Of a stretch of 47,306 nt of DNA, positions 1 to 8,622 are shown piece after piece. This stretch comes from Dysgonamonadaceae bacterium. Its GTDB lineage: Bacteria > Bacteroidota > Bacteroidia > Bacteroidales > Azobacteroidaceae. The first letter of the stretch is position 1; each line of letters starts with the position of its first letter. Made by a program: the position numbers and the translations under genes. Below the pieces are notes generated by a model that had not been told where the DNA came from, searched no databases, and worked only from the letters and a program-made list of their open reading frames with translations. Where the stretch lies: assembly GCA_031260045.1 (NCBI GenBank), contig JAIRKO010000028.1, positions 1 to 47,306 of the forward strand, given 5' to 3'.

Positions 1-234
1 AATCGGCAGGAAGCGCCGGAAGAGCCGACCGAACCAACCGGCATCAATCATCCGAACTCGGAACAGCCGGATATTTATCGCAAGGGGGATTATCTCTACA
101 ATCCCTCCAATGAAAACATCCTGGTTTATGGTGTTTCGGGGGTATTTTTGTATAAAGGGAGCGAAGCAATTATCCGTGTGCCGAAAGGCATCTTAATCGT
201 GAAAAACTGCTCCGGTTGGGTGCGGAAGATGTAA
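1..234 (+). CDS. C-terminal end of a surface protein with T9SS-like tail (partial)
   Basis: An open frame enters at base 1 and stops at TAA 232-234, giving 77 residues. The first part is Pro/Glu-rich and linker-like (EAPEEPTEPTG). The rest resembles the last strands of a type IX secretion type-A sorting domain: a segment ILVYGVSG, then PKGILIVKNCSGWVRKM at the very end. The same ending (IIKGSSGWVRK) closes the 1106-residue protein at 11630-14950, so the two belong to one tail family. The function of the missing part cannot be told. T9SS export is inferred from the tail and from sprA in the same window. Confidence 0.7.
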   Translation, partial: NRQEAPEEPTEPTGINHPNSEQPDIYRKGDYLYNPSNENILVYGVSGVFLYKGSEAIIRVPKGILIVKNCSGWVRKM

Positions 235-238
235 TGAT

Positions 239-315
239 AATTGTACGCTAAGGCGCGAAGACGCAAAGGGATGTCTTAATAAAATCTTGGCGTTTTTGCG
301 CTTTTGTGTACAATT
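239..315. repeat. Imperfect 30-bp inverted repeat after the stop codon
   Basis: The arms are 239-268 and 286-315. Of 30 positions, 24 are exactly complementary and four more are C-to-T changes that keep G-U pairs in RNA, so about 28 can pair. The left arm has a 7-base rhythm (GTACGCT, AAGGCGC, GAAGACG, CAAAGGG). It starts 5 bases after the stop codon of the first gene. A related element lies at 8473-8614, after the glycosyltransferase gene. Confidence 0.7.
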
Positions 316-383
316 ATGTCCGCAGTAAAATTACACGACTTAGTTCCTAAACTCAACTCTCAACGCCAAATATACCACAAATA

Positions 384-419
384 GGGTATTGCAACATCTT
401 TGCAATACCCTTATTTTTG
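384..419 (+). terminator. Hairpin terminator after the first gene
   Basis: A perfect 11-bp inverted repeat GGGTATTGCAA / TTGCAATACCC (384-394 and 400-410) has a 5-base loop and is followed by TTATTTTT. This fits an intrinsic terminator. The T-run is also a possible promoter -7 box, so the site may serve both roles. Confidence 0.6.
389..419 (+). promoter_or_regulatory. Possible Bacteroidota promoter for susC
   Basis: TATTTTTG at 412-419 matches the -7 consensus TAnnTTTG. A TTG at 389-391 lies 20 bases upstream, where the -33 box is expected. It would give a leader of about 170 bases. Overlap with the hairpin makes this call uncertain. Confidence 0.35.
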
Positions 420-593
420 CGCAAAAAACAACTTCCGATTATCCGCGATTTCTTTATATAAATACCCCCACTTATGTATAAGAATAATAAATATACGGTC
501 TTCTATATAAAAAAACAAGTAAACACAGGCGTTCTGTCAACCGGCTCGCAAACCGGAAAAAGGGAACGCCGGAATTAAAAACAATTTAAAATC

Positions 594-3500
594 ATGACAA
601 AGTTAAGAGTGTGTGTTTTATTGGCGATTATCTTCGCCGTTTTTCCCACTTCGGCGCAAAACGGCGAGAACGTTACCGGCAAGGTACTGGACGAAAAAAC
701 CGGCGAACCTCTTGCAGGCGCGAGTATTTCTATCGCAAACGAACGTGCGGGAACAATCACCGACGCAGACGGCGGTTTTTCCCTGAAAGTTACAAAATTT
801 CCGGCTACGGTTTTGGTGGATTATCTTGGGTATGAACACCGGGAAATCAAGTTGAGCCGATTTACGGAACCGCTTGTTGTGCTGTTGCCCGAAAATTTAA
901 ACCTTTTGAACGAAGTGGTGGTTACCGCGCTGGGAGTTACCCGCGAAAAGAAATCGCTGGGATACGCCACGCAAAATATCAAGGGCGAAAACATCAACGG
1001 CAATACGTCTTCAAACATCGTAAACGCGCTTGCCGGCAAAGCGGCGGGCGTGCGCATCACCAATGCGCAGGGCGACATCGGCGCTTCGCGGATTGTGATT
1101 CGCGGCGAAACCTCCATCGCGGGCAACAACCAGCCGCTTTTTATCGTTGACGGCGTTCCGGTGGACAATTCGCAATTGCTGCCGGCTTCGGGAAGAGACC
1201 AGAGCCGCGATTTCCGCAATGCCGTTGCCGACCTCAATGCCGAAGACATCGAATCGCTCAACGTACTGAAAGGCCCGAATGCCGCCGCCCTTTACGGTTC
1301 GCGGGCTGCGCACGGCGTAATACTGATTACGACTAAAAAAGGAAGCGCGCAAAAAGGATTGGGCATCAACGTAAACGCAGGCTGGACATTTGCTACCGTC
1401 GCTACTTTACCCGAATTTCAAAATGAATTCGGACAGGGTATGGGCGGCGAGTTCAGTTATGTGGACGGCAAAGGTAGCGGCATAGACGACGGCTCGGACG
1501 AAAGTTGGGGCCCGCGCCTCGACGGACGGCTTATCCCGCAATTTCATTCGGACGGCGTGGCTGTGCCTTGGGTGGCGCATCCCAACAACGTGCGCGATTT
1601 CTTTGAAACGGGCGTTACGCAGGATTACGGCATATCCATTGCCAATGCTGGAGATAAGTACAATTTTCGGCTGGGAACCAATTTTCAAGACCAAACCAGT
1701 ACGTTGCCCAACACGGAAATCAGGAAAACTAATTTTACGTTCAACGGCGATTTTCAGATGAGCGAACGGATAAAAGCGGGCGCAAATGTGAATTACATCG
1801 TTACCGATGCGCCGAACATACCGAGCGGCGGTTCCCCTACGGGCAGCAATTACCGCGCATCGAGCATCATGCTGCAATTCCTCTGGTTCGGACGGCAGGT
1901 TGATACCAAAGAACTGTGGAACGGCTACAAGGTGAACCGCAACTGGAACGCCAGCTATTACGACAATCCCTATTGGGAATGTTATTTCAACACGACCGAA
2001 CAAAACCGCAACCGCGTTATCGGTGACGTGCATTTCAGCGTAAACCTGCTGCAAGGACTGGATTTTCGTTTCCGTTCAGGCACGGATTATTACAACGACA
2101 GGCGGAAATATAAAATCAAAACGGGTTCCTCTGGGGCGGGCAGTCCCGACGGCTCTTACGCCGAAGACGCCTACACGGTGAGCGAAGACAACACGGAAGC
2201 CTTGTTCAATTTTAAGCGGGATTTGTCGGGCGATTTGTCGCTGGATGCTTTAGCCGGATATAATGTGCGCAACAACAGCTATGCCAATAATTGGCAGAAA
2301 GCCACCAAATTGGCGGCTCCCGACCTGTATACTTTGAGCAATTCCAAAGACCCGCTGGAATCGGACAATGTATTCAAGCGTTTGCGCGTATACAGCGGTT
2401 TTGCTTCGGCGCAAATAGGTTTCAAAAGTTGGGTTTTCCTGAATCTTACGGGGCGCAACGATTGGAGCAGTACATTGCCGAGCGATAACCGTTCTTATTT
2501 CTATCCGTCGGCAACGGCAAGCGCCGTATTGACTGACGCTTTGCCCATCAAGAGCCATGCGCTTTCGTTTCTCAAAATTCGCGGCGGATGGTCGGAAGTG
2601 GGCAGCGACGCCGACCCTTACCAACTGATTACCGTATATAACATACAGCAGGCATTTTCCGGAAATCCCATCCAAACTTCTGCTTCCACGAAAAATAATC
2701 CCAACATCAGACCGGAACGTACGCAATCGGCTGAATTAGGCTTGGAAGCGGGATTTCTGAACAACCGGCTTTCGCTCGACCTTGCGCTTTACAATACCAA
2801 CAGTATCGACCAGATATTGAACGTACAAACTTCGGCGGCAAGCGGTTATACTTACCAGCTTATCAATGCGGGGAAAATAAACAACAAAGGCGTGGAAATC
2901 CAGTTGAACACAACGCCCGTAAAGACCGGCGATTTCAAATGGGACGTCGGCTTGAATTATGCTGCCAACCGCAGCAAAGTGGTCGCTTTGGACGATGAAG
3001 GGATGCTGACGCGCTATGTGATAGGCTCCGCAGGGCTGCAAGTCGTAGCCGCCGTGGGCGAACGTTACGGCGCTCTTTACGGCACGGCTTATAGGCGCAA
3101 CGACAACGGCGAGATACTGACAGGCGACAACGGATTTCCGCTAATTAACTCAACAAATCAGATACTGGGTTATTTCACGCCCGATTGGACTGGCGCACTT
3201 ACCAATACTTTCACCTACAAGGGTTTTTCGCTGTCGGTGCTGATTGACGCGAGCTTCGGCGCATCGCTCTATTCGAGTTCGGCGCGGACGGGAATGGCGA
3301 CGGGCGTATATGCCAATACCGTGTTCGGGCGGACGGCAGAGTTCGGCGGTTTAACATGGACGGACGGCGACGGCAATGTGCGCGACGACGGCGTTATTTT
3401 CCAAGGCGTCAATGTGAATACGGGACAGCCCAACGAGGCGAAGATGTCCGCACAGGATTATTACAGCTATTCCAATCATCCGTATGAAAGGTATGTTTAC

Positions 3501-3749
3501 GACGCTTCGTTCGTCAAGCTGCGCGACATAAGCCTGAGTTATACGTTCGGCGCAAAAGCCCTTCAAAAGTTCGGTTTGGGCGGTTTGACCATTGCGGCGG
3601 TGGCTCACAATCTCGCCATTTTGCACCGCGATAAAGATTTGAATATGGATCCCGAAGTCGCCCTCAACACAGGCAACGTGCAGGGCGTGGAAGCATTGAC
3701 ACGCCCTACAACCCGTTCGTTTGGGCTGAATGTAAGACTTAAATTTTAA
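594..3749 (+). CDS. SusC/RagA-family TonB-linked outer-membrane protein
   Basis: This 1051-residue protein is an outer-membrane TonB-dependent channel that imports glycans, peptides or other large substrates together with its SusD lid. Residues 1-21 form a signal peptide ending SAQ. Residues about 25-110 are a carboxypeptidase-regulatory-like domain (VTGKVLDEKTGEPLAGASI). The plug follows at about 120-255 with the family marks EVVVTALG, NALAGKAAGVRI, PLFIVDGVP and GPNAAALYGSRAAHGVILITTKKG. The remainder is the beta-barrel, ending LNVRLKF with a terminal Phe typical of BAM substrates. The length is normal. The SusD-like partner starts 24 bases downstream. No glycoside hydrolase or sigma/anti-sigma pair is nearby, so the substrate cannot be predicted. 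Confidence 0.95.
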   Translation: MTKLRVCVLLAIIFAVFPTSAQNGENVTGKVLDEKTGEPLAGASISIANERAGTITDADGGFSLKVTKFPATVLVDYLGYEHREIKLSRFTEPLVVLLPENLNLLNEVVVTALGVTREKKSLGYATQNIKGENINGNTSSNIVNALAGKAAGVRITNAQGDIGASRIVIRGETSIAGNNQPLFIVDGVPVDNSQLLPASGRDQSRDFRNAVADLNAEDIESLNVLKGPNAAALYGSRAAHGVILITTKKGSAQKGLGINVNAGWTFATVATLPEFQNEFGQGMGGEFSYVDGKGSGIDDGSDESWGPRLDGRLIPQFHSDGVAVPWVAHPNNVRDFFETGVTQDYGISIANAGDKYNFRLGTNFQDQTSTLPNTEIRKTNFTFNGDFQMSERIKAGANVNYIVTDAPNIPSGGSPTGSNYRASSIMLQFLWFGRQVDTKELWNGYKVNRNWNASYYDNPYWECYFNTTEQNRNRVIGDVHFSVNLLQGLDFRFRSGTDYYNDRRKYKIKTGSSGAGSPDGSYAEDAYTVSEDNTEALFNFKRDLSGDLSLDALAGYNVRNNSYANNWQKATKLAAPDLYTLSNSKDPLESDNVFKRLRVYSGFASAQIGFKSWVFLNLTGRNDWSSTLPSDNRSYFYPSATASAVLTDALPIKSHALSFLKIRGGWSEVGSDADPYQLITVYNIQQAFSGNPIQTSASTKNNPNIRPERTQSAELGLEAGFLNNRLSLDLALYNTNSIDQILNVQTSAASGYTYQLINAGKINNKGVEIQLNTTPVKTGDFKWDVGLNYAANRSKVVALDDEGMLTRYVIGSAGLQVVAAVGERYGALYGTAYRRNDNGEILTGDNGFPLINSTNQILGYFTPDWTGALTNTFTYKGFSLSVLIDASFGASLYSSSARTGMATGVYANTVFGRTAEFGGLTWTDGDGNVRDDGVIFQGVNVNTGQPNEAKMSAQDYYSYSNHPYERYVYDASFVKLRDISLSYTFGAKALQKFGLGGLTIAAVAHNLAILHRDKDLNMDPEVALNTGNVQGVEALTRPTTRSFGLNVRLKF

Positions 3750-3773
3750 TCATTTTTTAATTTCACAGACAAG

Positions 3774-5198
3774 ATGAAAAAATATCTCATATCATTATTA
3801 GCAACAGCAATTTTACTTGCTTCTTGCAGCGAATCGCTGGACGATATTAACAGAAATCCCAACGCAACGGAATATCCCAATCCCGCCTATCTATTAACGG
3901 GCGTTGAAAAAAACGGCGCCGACCTTTACTGGGGCAATTCCGCCAATTACGGCGGTCTCCTGCTTTTTGTGCAGCATTGGGCGGCTATTCAGTATACGGA
4001 CATTGACCGTTACCGCATTTCAAATACCGATGGAATAGTTACAACGCCTTGGAATACAGGCTATACTACCCTCGTCACCAACTTAAACGCCATACTTTCA
4101 CTGGACGGCGCAATAGCCAATGCCAATTACAAAGGGGTGGCGCTTACGCTTCGTTCGTGGGTGTTCCTGCTGCTCGCCGACCTTTACGGCGACATTCCCT
4201 ATTCGGAAGCCGGCAAAAGTGTGGTTCCTGTTTTTGATACGCAACAAAGCGTGTATGCAGGGTTACAAGCCGACCTCAATGAGGCTTTGGCTTTGCTGAA
4301 TCTTGATGCCGGAACTGTTGCGGGCGACGTGGTATATAACGGTGACATTGCCAAATGGCGCAAATTTGCCACTTCGCTGAAATTTCGCATCGCCCTGCGC
4401 ACGGCAGACCGCGAACCGGAAAAGGCTGGGGAAATCATTGCTTCGCTCGCTCCGGCGGATTTGATAGGCAGTAACGACGAAACATTCCGGTTTGTTTATA
4501 CTTCGTCGCCCTACAACAATCCGCAGCACGATCATTTCGTTTCCCGCAACGATTATCGCATTTCAAAAACCATTGTTGATAAATTGAAAGCGTTGAACGA
4601 CCCGCGCTTGCCCGTTTATGCCGACCTTCCGAAAGACGAATCCGTAACCGATTATGCAGGCGGCGCAAACGGTTTGCCGAACGATGCGGCTGCCAATCAG
4701 GGTTTTGACAGAATTTCGCGTCCGGGCGCGTATTTTATTTCGCCTGCCGCCCCTGCGGTGATATACAGCTACGCGGAAGTGCTGTTCAATCTTGCCGAAG
4801 CGGTGGAACGCGGATACATCGGCGGCAACGCGGAAAATTACTACAGGCAGGCGGTTAAAGCCTCATTCGATCAATTTGGTATTACCGGCGACGAGGCAAT
4901 TGATGCTTACTTGGCGCAACCTTCCGTGCAATACGATGCGACGAATTGGAAAAAATCCATCGGCGAACAGAAATGGATTGCTTTTTTCGGGCAGGGAGCG
5001 GATGCTTATGCCGAATGGCGGCGACTGGATTTCCCGCAATTGACGGCGGGTCCTGCCGGTGCGCTTAACGGCGAAATTCCCGTAAGGATTTTTTACCCCG
5101 GCACGGAACAGTCGTTGAACGGAAAAAACCGCGAAACGGCGGTAAAGCGGCAGGGCGAAGACAATTTAACTACCAAATTATGGTTTGACGTATATTAA
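3774..5198 (+). CDS. SusD/RagB-family outer-membrane lipoprotein
   Basis: This 474-residue lipoprotein is the surface lid and substrate-binding partner of the SusC-like channel just upstream. The signal peptide MKKYLISLLATAILLASC ends in a clear lipobox with Cys18. The start of the mature part (LDDINRNPNATEYPNPAYLLTG) matches the SusD-like_2 branch of the family. The alpha-helical TPR-like body includes the typical LRSWVFLLLADLYGDIPYSEA segment, in which helices contact SusC. It is co-transcribed with the SusC gene and followed by a strong terminator, so the two form a closed operon. Confidence 0.93.
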   Translation: MKKYLISLLATAILLASCSESLDDINRNPNATEYPNPAYLLTGVEKNGADLYWGNSANYGGLLLFVQHWAAIQYTDIDRYRISNTDGIVTTPWNTGYTTLVTNLNAILSLDGAIANANYKGVALTLRSWVFLLLADLYGDIPYSEAGKSVVPVFDTQQSVYAGLQADLNEALALLNLDAGTVAGDVVYNGDIAKWRKFATSLKFRIALRTADREPEKAGEIIASLAPADLIGSNDETFRFVYTSSPYNNPQHDHFVSRNDYRISKTIVDKLKALNDPRLPVYADLPKDESVTDYAGGANGLPNDAAANQGFDRISRPGAYFISPAAPAVIYSYAEVLFNLAEAVERGYIGGNAENYYRQAVKASFDQFGITGDEAIDAYLAQPSVQYDATNWKKSIGEQKWIAFFGQGADAYAEWRRLDFPQLTAGPAGALNGEIPVRIFYPGTEQSLNGKNRETAVKRQGEDNLTTKLWFDVY

Positions 5199-5225
5199 AT
5201 TTAAATTCTTTTTTACCATAACTTT

Positions 5226-5260
5226 GAAGAGACGCGGCGCCCCCGCGTCTCTTCTTTTTA
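5226..5260 (+). terminator. Strong intrinsic terminator of the susC-susD operon
   Basis: A perfect 12-bp GC-rich stem, GAAGAGACGCGG (5226-5237) with CCGCGTCTCTTC (5243-5254), has a 5-base loop and is followed by TTTTTA. It starts 28 bases after the susD stop. Confidence 0.9.
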
Positions 5261-5267
5261 TATACGG

Positions 5268-5299
5268 TTTGTAAATTGCAAGATTTTCATGTATTTTTG
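5268..5299 (+). promoter_or_regulatory. Bacteroidota sigma-A promoter for the PD-(D/E)XK gene
   Basis: TTTG at 5268-5271, a 20-base spacer and TATTTTTG at 5292-5299 match the -33/-7 consensus exactly. Transcription would start near 5306, about 17 bases before the ATG at 5323. This is the best promoter match in the window. Confidence 0.75.
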
Positions 5300-5322
5300 C
5301 GGCGATAACAAATAAAACAAAT

Positions 5323-6237
5323 ATGCACATCGCAAATCCCATCTACGACGTAGTCTTCAAATTCATGATGGAAGACGAAAAATCGGCAAAGTCCTTTCTC
5401 TCGGCAATTATCGGGGAAGAGGTGCTGGAACTGGATTTTGCCTCGCGGGAACGGACTGTCCGCAGACCTGTCGGGAAGAAAAAAGAGCAAAGAAGGGAAA
5501 AAGACGAAGACGGCGGCTTGTGCCTTACCGTATGCCGCTACGACTTTTCCGCCCGAATAGCCCTTCCCGGCGGCGGTTTCAAAACCGTATTGATTGAATT
5601 GCAAAAAGCCAAACTGGCTTCGGACATCATGCGTTTCCGGCGTTACCTTGGGCGAAATTATCAAGATGAGGACAATGTTTACGGCGAAGAAAACGACCGG
5701 AAAGCGCGGCAAATCTACTGCATTTTCCTGCTGGGTTACGACGTCTGCATTCCCGGACGAACAGTGATTGAGGTGGATTACACGGCAAAAGACGTTACGA
5801 CAAATGAAGAATTGACCGCCGCCAACGAATTTATCCAAAGCCTGCACCACCGTTCGTGGATAATCCAGATAGAACAACTCAAACAGCGTCGCCGCAACGA
5901 TCTCGAAAAACTACTGAGTATTTTTGACCAGGCAAACCGCACCAAAAGCCACTATATCCTGAATGTGGACGAAGACGATTTTCCCGAACAATACCGTCCC
6001 ATCATTCGCCGTCTGCGTATGGCTTGCGAAAGCGAAGACATCCAGATTGAGATGGAAATGGAAGACGATTATCTTTCGGAACTTCAGGAAAAAGAACGGC
6101 TTATTGAAGAACATAGGGAAGAACTTAAAGAACACAAAAAAGAGATTAAAGAACACCGGAAAACGCTCAAAGAAAAAGATAAAATCATTAAAGAATTGAA
6201 AAAGCAATTACTAACGGCTAATTCGAGCAAAAAATGA
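5323..6237 (+). CDS. PD-(D/E)XK nuclease family putative transposase (Rpn-like)
   Basis: This 304-residue protein belongs to the Bacteroidota group annotated as Rpn-family or PD-(D/E)XK nuclease family transposases. The family opening is clear (IANPIYDVVFKFMMEDEKSAKSFL), and the core carries the E-x-Q type motif VLIELQKAKLASDIMRFRRYLG at about residues 88-110. Residues about 245-304 are a charged coiled coil with a repeating EHxxELKEHKKEIKEH pattern. Such genes are often multicopy and their cellular role is poorly known. They may act as recombination-promoting nucleases. It has its own promoter and overlaps the next gene by 4 bases (ATGA). No terminal inverted repeats were seen around it. Confidence 0.85.
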   Translation: MHIANPIYDVVFKFMMEDEKSAKSFLSAIIGEEVLELDFASRERTVRRPVGKKKEQRREKDEDGGLCLTVCRYDFSARIALPGGGFKTVLIELQKAKLASDIMRFRRYLGRNYQDEDNVYGEENDRKARQIYCIFLLGYDVCIPGRTVIEVDYTAKDVTTNEELTAANEFIQSLHHRSWIIQIEQLKQRRRNDLEKLLSIFDQANRTKSHYILNVDEDDFPEQYRPIIRRLRMACESEDIQIEMEMEDDYLSELQEKERLIEEHREELKEHKKEIKEHRKTLKEKDKIIKELKKQLLTANSSKK

Positions 6238-7451
6238 GCAACGGAAAACTGAAAACACAAATTTCACTTTGCCTGATGATGTTTATGCAATACCTGTTGC
6301 TTGCCGTCTGGTGGGTGCCTTACGTAGCATACCTGACCAATGCAGGCATTTCAGGCAATTTGAAAGCGCTAATAATGAGTTCGATGGCTATTGGATTTAT
6401 GGCGTCGTCCGTTATGGGCGCCTTTGCCGACCGTTATTTTCCGGCGCAAAAAGTATTGTCGTTTTCCAATTTTGTCGTAGCCGGTTTGTTGGCTTGCACC
6501 GGATTGACGCACAACACCACTTTAGCCGTAATCCTCATATTTCCGATTATGCTTTTGCACATGCCCACATGGAGCCTGACCGGCGCAATTGTACTAAAGC
6601 ATGTTCAACCGGAACATTTCCCCCGTATCCGGCTCTTTGGCACGCTCGGATGGGTTGCATCCGGACTTTTCAGTCTGGTATTTATCAAAGTTTTTCATGT
6701 AACGGTTTTTGATGGCGGCACGCTTCCTTTCCTTTGTGGAAGCGGCGTTGCGCTGATTGCTTCGGTCTTGAACCTGACGCTTCCCAATACGCCGCCGGGC
6801 GGGGAAAAAGATAAAATTTCCGTAAGCGAACTATTGGGTTTCAAAGCGTTTACGATGTTTCGCGACCGCAATTTTCTGGTTTTCACCCTTTGCGCCTTTG
6901 CCGCCGTGCTGGCGTATTCGCTTTATTATACTTTCGGAGCCGAATTTTTACAAGACCGTCGTTTTGAATATATTACAATCACTTTGAATTGGGGGCAGGT
7001 CGGGGAATTGTTCTTTTTGTTCATCACAACGATTTTGATTACGCGGTTCGGCTTCAAGAAAGCGATGATTATCGGTTTGGCGGCTATGCTTGCCCGTTAT
7101 TTGTCGTTTTGGTGGGGAAGCGTTTCCGACACGCCGGCGTTTTACATTGTCGGGATTCTCTTTCACGGCGTGATTTTTGGCTTGTTTTTTGTAACCGGAC
7201 AAATTTATACCGACAAAAAAGCCTCTGATGCGTTGCGTGCGCAGGCGCAGGGTTTGCTGGCTTTTCTGCTGTGGGGCGTCGGTTTGCTGGTAGGCAATTT
7301 CATTTGCAGCAACCTTATCGACGCCAATACGACGATTGATGCGGCAGGGCATACAATTTACAACTGGTCGGTCATATTCGGCGTAACTTCCGGTTTTTCC
7401 CTGATTGTTTTGCTTTTGTTTGTTGTGTTTTATAAGAATGAAAATGGTTGA
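6234..7451 (+). CDS. MFS transporter, nucleoside:H+ symporter-like
   Basis: This is a 405-residue inner-membrane protein with about 12 hydrophobic segments in two halves separated by a polar stretch near residue 185. The first helix (LMMFMQYLLLAVWWVPYVAYL) and the segment RIRLFGTLGWVASGLFS resemble the NupG/XapB nucleoside-proton symporter group of the major facilitator superfamily. Bacteroidota homologues are usually called nucleoside permeases. The substrate is inferred from family resemblance only. Its start overlaps the stop of the PD-(D/E)XK gene by 4 bases, implying translational coupling. That is an odd pairing with no obvious functional link. It converges on rfbD. Confidence 0.8.
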   Translation: MSNGKLKTQISLCLMMFMQYLLLAVWWVPYVAYLTNAGISGNLKALIMSSMAIGFMASSVMGAFADRYFPAQKVLSFSNFVVAGLLACTGLTHNTTLAVILIFPIMLLHMPTWSLTGAIVLKHVQPEHFPRIRLFGTLGWVASGLFSLVFIKVFHVTVFDGGTLPFLCGSGVALIASVLNLTLPNTPPGGEKDKISVSELLGFKAFTMFRDRNFLVFTLCAFAAVLAYSLYYTFGAEFLQDRRFEYITITLNWGQVGELFFLFITTILITRFGFKKAMIIGLAAMLARYLSFWWGSVSDTPAFYIVGILFHGVIFGLFFVTGQIYTDKKASDALRAQAQGLLAFLLWGVGLLVGNFICSNLIDANTTIDAAGHTIYNWSVIFGVTSGFSLIVLLLFVVFYKNENG

Positions 7452-7561
7452 AAAATTCAATACACCGTTCAAAAGCCCGTCATCCTGTACCCCATGCGGT
7501 ATCCCCTGAAAAACGGACTAAAGTTTAAGATTATTATCCCAGCTATAATCCGCCCGCTACA

Positions 7562-8437
7562 TCAAATAGAATTCAGCAGCCGGATGCACCGCCGCAAACT
7601 CTCCTCCCACGCAGGGACAACAATTCCAAACCGTTCCACGATTTTCGACTTATCCAAAACGCTGTATTCCGGTCGGAGCGCAACAGACGGATACCGGTCG
7701 GTCGGTATCGGATGCACGGCACAGGTCGTAACGCCCGCCAACTGCAAGATTTTTTGCGCAAACTCAAACCAGTTTGTAATGCCCGCATTGCTGTAATGGT
7801 AAATGCCCGCCGGAAAACTTCCGGTCTCTTCGGCGCGGACAATCATGGACAGAATGGCTTGCGCCAAATCGGCGGCATAAGTGGGGGCGCCGTATTGGTC
7901 GCACACCACATTCAGTTCCGAACGTTCCGTAGCGAGGCGAAGCATGGTTTTAACAAAATTACTGCCGAACGACGAATACAGCCAAGCCGTCCGAATGATA
8001 ATACTTTCCGGTTTGGTCTTCATCAATGCCTGTTCGCCTGCCAGCTTGCTTTTTCCGTAAACCGACTGCGGATTTGTCGGATCCGATTCTTTCAGCGGCG
8101 TGCTGCCCGCGCCGTCAAAAACATAATCCGTTGAAATGTGGATGATGCGGGTTTGTTTTTGCGTCGCTTCCGCCAGATTTTGCACCGCGTCGCGGTTAAT
8201 TCCGTAACAAATTTCAACTTCATTTTCCGCTTTATCAACCGCCGTGTAAGCGGCGCAATTGACGACATAGTTGATAGGATGCTTGTCGAAAAAAGACGTC
8301 AGTTCCATTTTGTCGCAGAGATTCAGCGTAGCAACATCCGTCGGTAAAAATTGAAATTGGGGATAGGCGGGGGCAAGTTGTTGCAATTCGCTTCCCAACT
8401 GTCCGTTTGCGCCTGTGAGTAGAATTTTCTTTTTCAT
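7562..8437 (-). CDS. rfbD: dTDP-4-dehydrorhamnose reductase
   Basis: It reduces dTDP-4-dehydrorhamnose with NAD(P)H to dTDP-L-rhamnose, the last step of rhamnose donor synthesis for surface polysaccharide. The 291-residue protein has the N-terminal Rossmann motif TGANGQLG, the NCAAYTAVDKAE segment and the catalytic YGKSKLAGEQ (Tyr-x3-Lys), all typical of RmlD/RfbD. The start is set at MKKKILLTGANG (ATG 8437-8435). A longer frame exists, but its start would sit inside the -7 box at 8463-8456. rfbA, rfbB and rfbC are not in this window. A glycosyltransferase gene lies upstream on the same strand. Confidence 0.92.
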   Translation of the reverse strand: MKKKILLTGANGQLGSELQQLAPAYPQFQFLPTDVATLNLCDKMELTSFFDKHPINYVVNCAAYTAVDKAENEVEICYGINRDAVQNLAEATQKQTRIIHISTDYVFDGAGSTPLKESDPTNPQSVYGKSKLAGEQALMKTKPESIIIRTAWLYSSFGSNFVKTMLRLATERSELNVVCDQYGAPTYAADLAQAILSMIVRAEETGSFPAGIYHYSNAGITNWFEFAQKILQLAGVTTCAVHPIPTDRYPSVALRPEYSVLDKSKIVERFGIVVPAWEESLRRCIRLLNSI

Positions 8438-8455
8438 TGGGGAATAAATTTCGTG

Positions 8456-8463
8456 CAAAAATA
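8456..8463 (-). promoter_or_regulatory. -7 box for rfbD
   Basis: Read on the minus strand this is TATTTTTG, matching TAnnTTTG, 18 bases before the chosen ATG. No clear -33 TTTG was seen at the expected distance. Confidence 0.45.
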
Positions 8464-8472
8464 CGAATAAAT

Positions 8473-8614
8473 GTACGCAAAGGTGTGAAGACGCGAAGGT
8501 TTTTTAGTATCATTTCGGGCGAGCGGAAACCCGCAAAACCGCAGGTCGTTTTTCGGGGTATCCCGCGTGGGACGCGGAATGACGGGAGTTTTGCGGCTTC
8601 GCGCCTTAGCGTAC
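8473..8614. repeat. Inverted heptad-type repeat between glycosyltransferase and rfbD
   Basis: The arms are 8473-8490 and 8597-8614, identical as inverted copies at 15 of 18 positions. They are related to the element at 239-315 (core GTACGCTAAGGCGCGAAG). On the minus strand the first arm starts 8 bases after the glycosyltransferase stop. Between the arms lies a stretch with TCCCGCGTGGGACGCGGA, which can fold on itself, and the motif GGAATGACGGG seen at other places in the window. Confidence 0.6.
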
Positions 8615-8622
8615 CAACCCAT

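Larger units (their letters stand above)
235..593. other. Intergenic region before susC
   Basis: No gene is seen in these 359 bases. The region holds an imperfect inverted repeat starting a few bases after the upstream stop (239-315), a terminator-like hairpin (384-410), and a possible promoter -7 box TATTTTTG at 412-419. The last 100 bases before susC are AT-rich and otherwise featureless. Confidence 0.7.
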
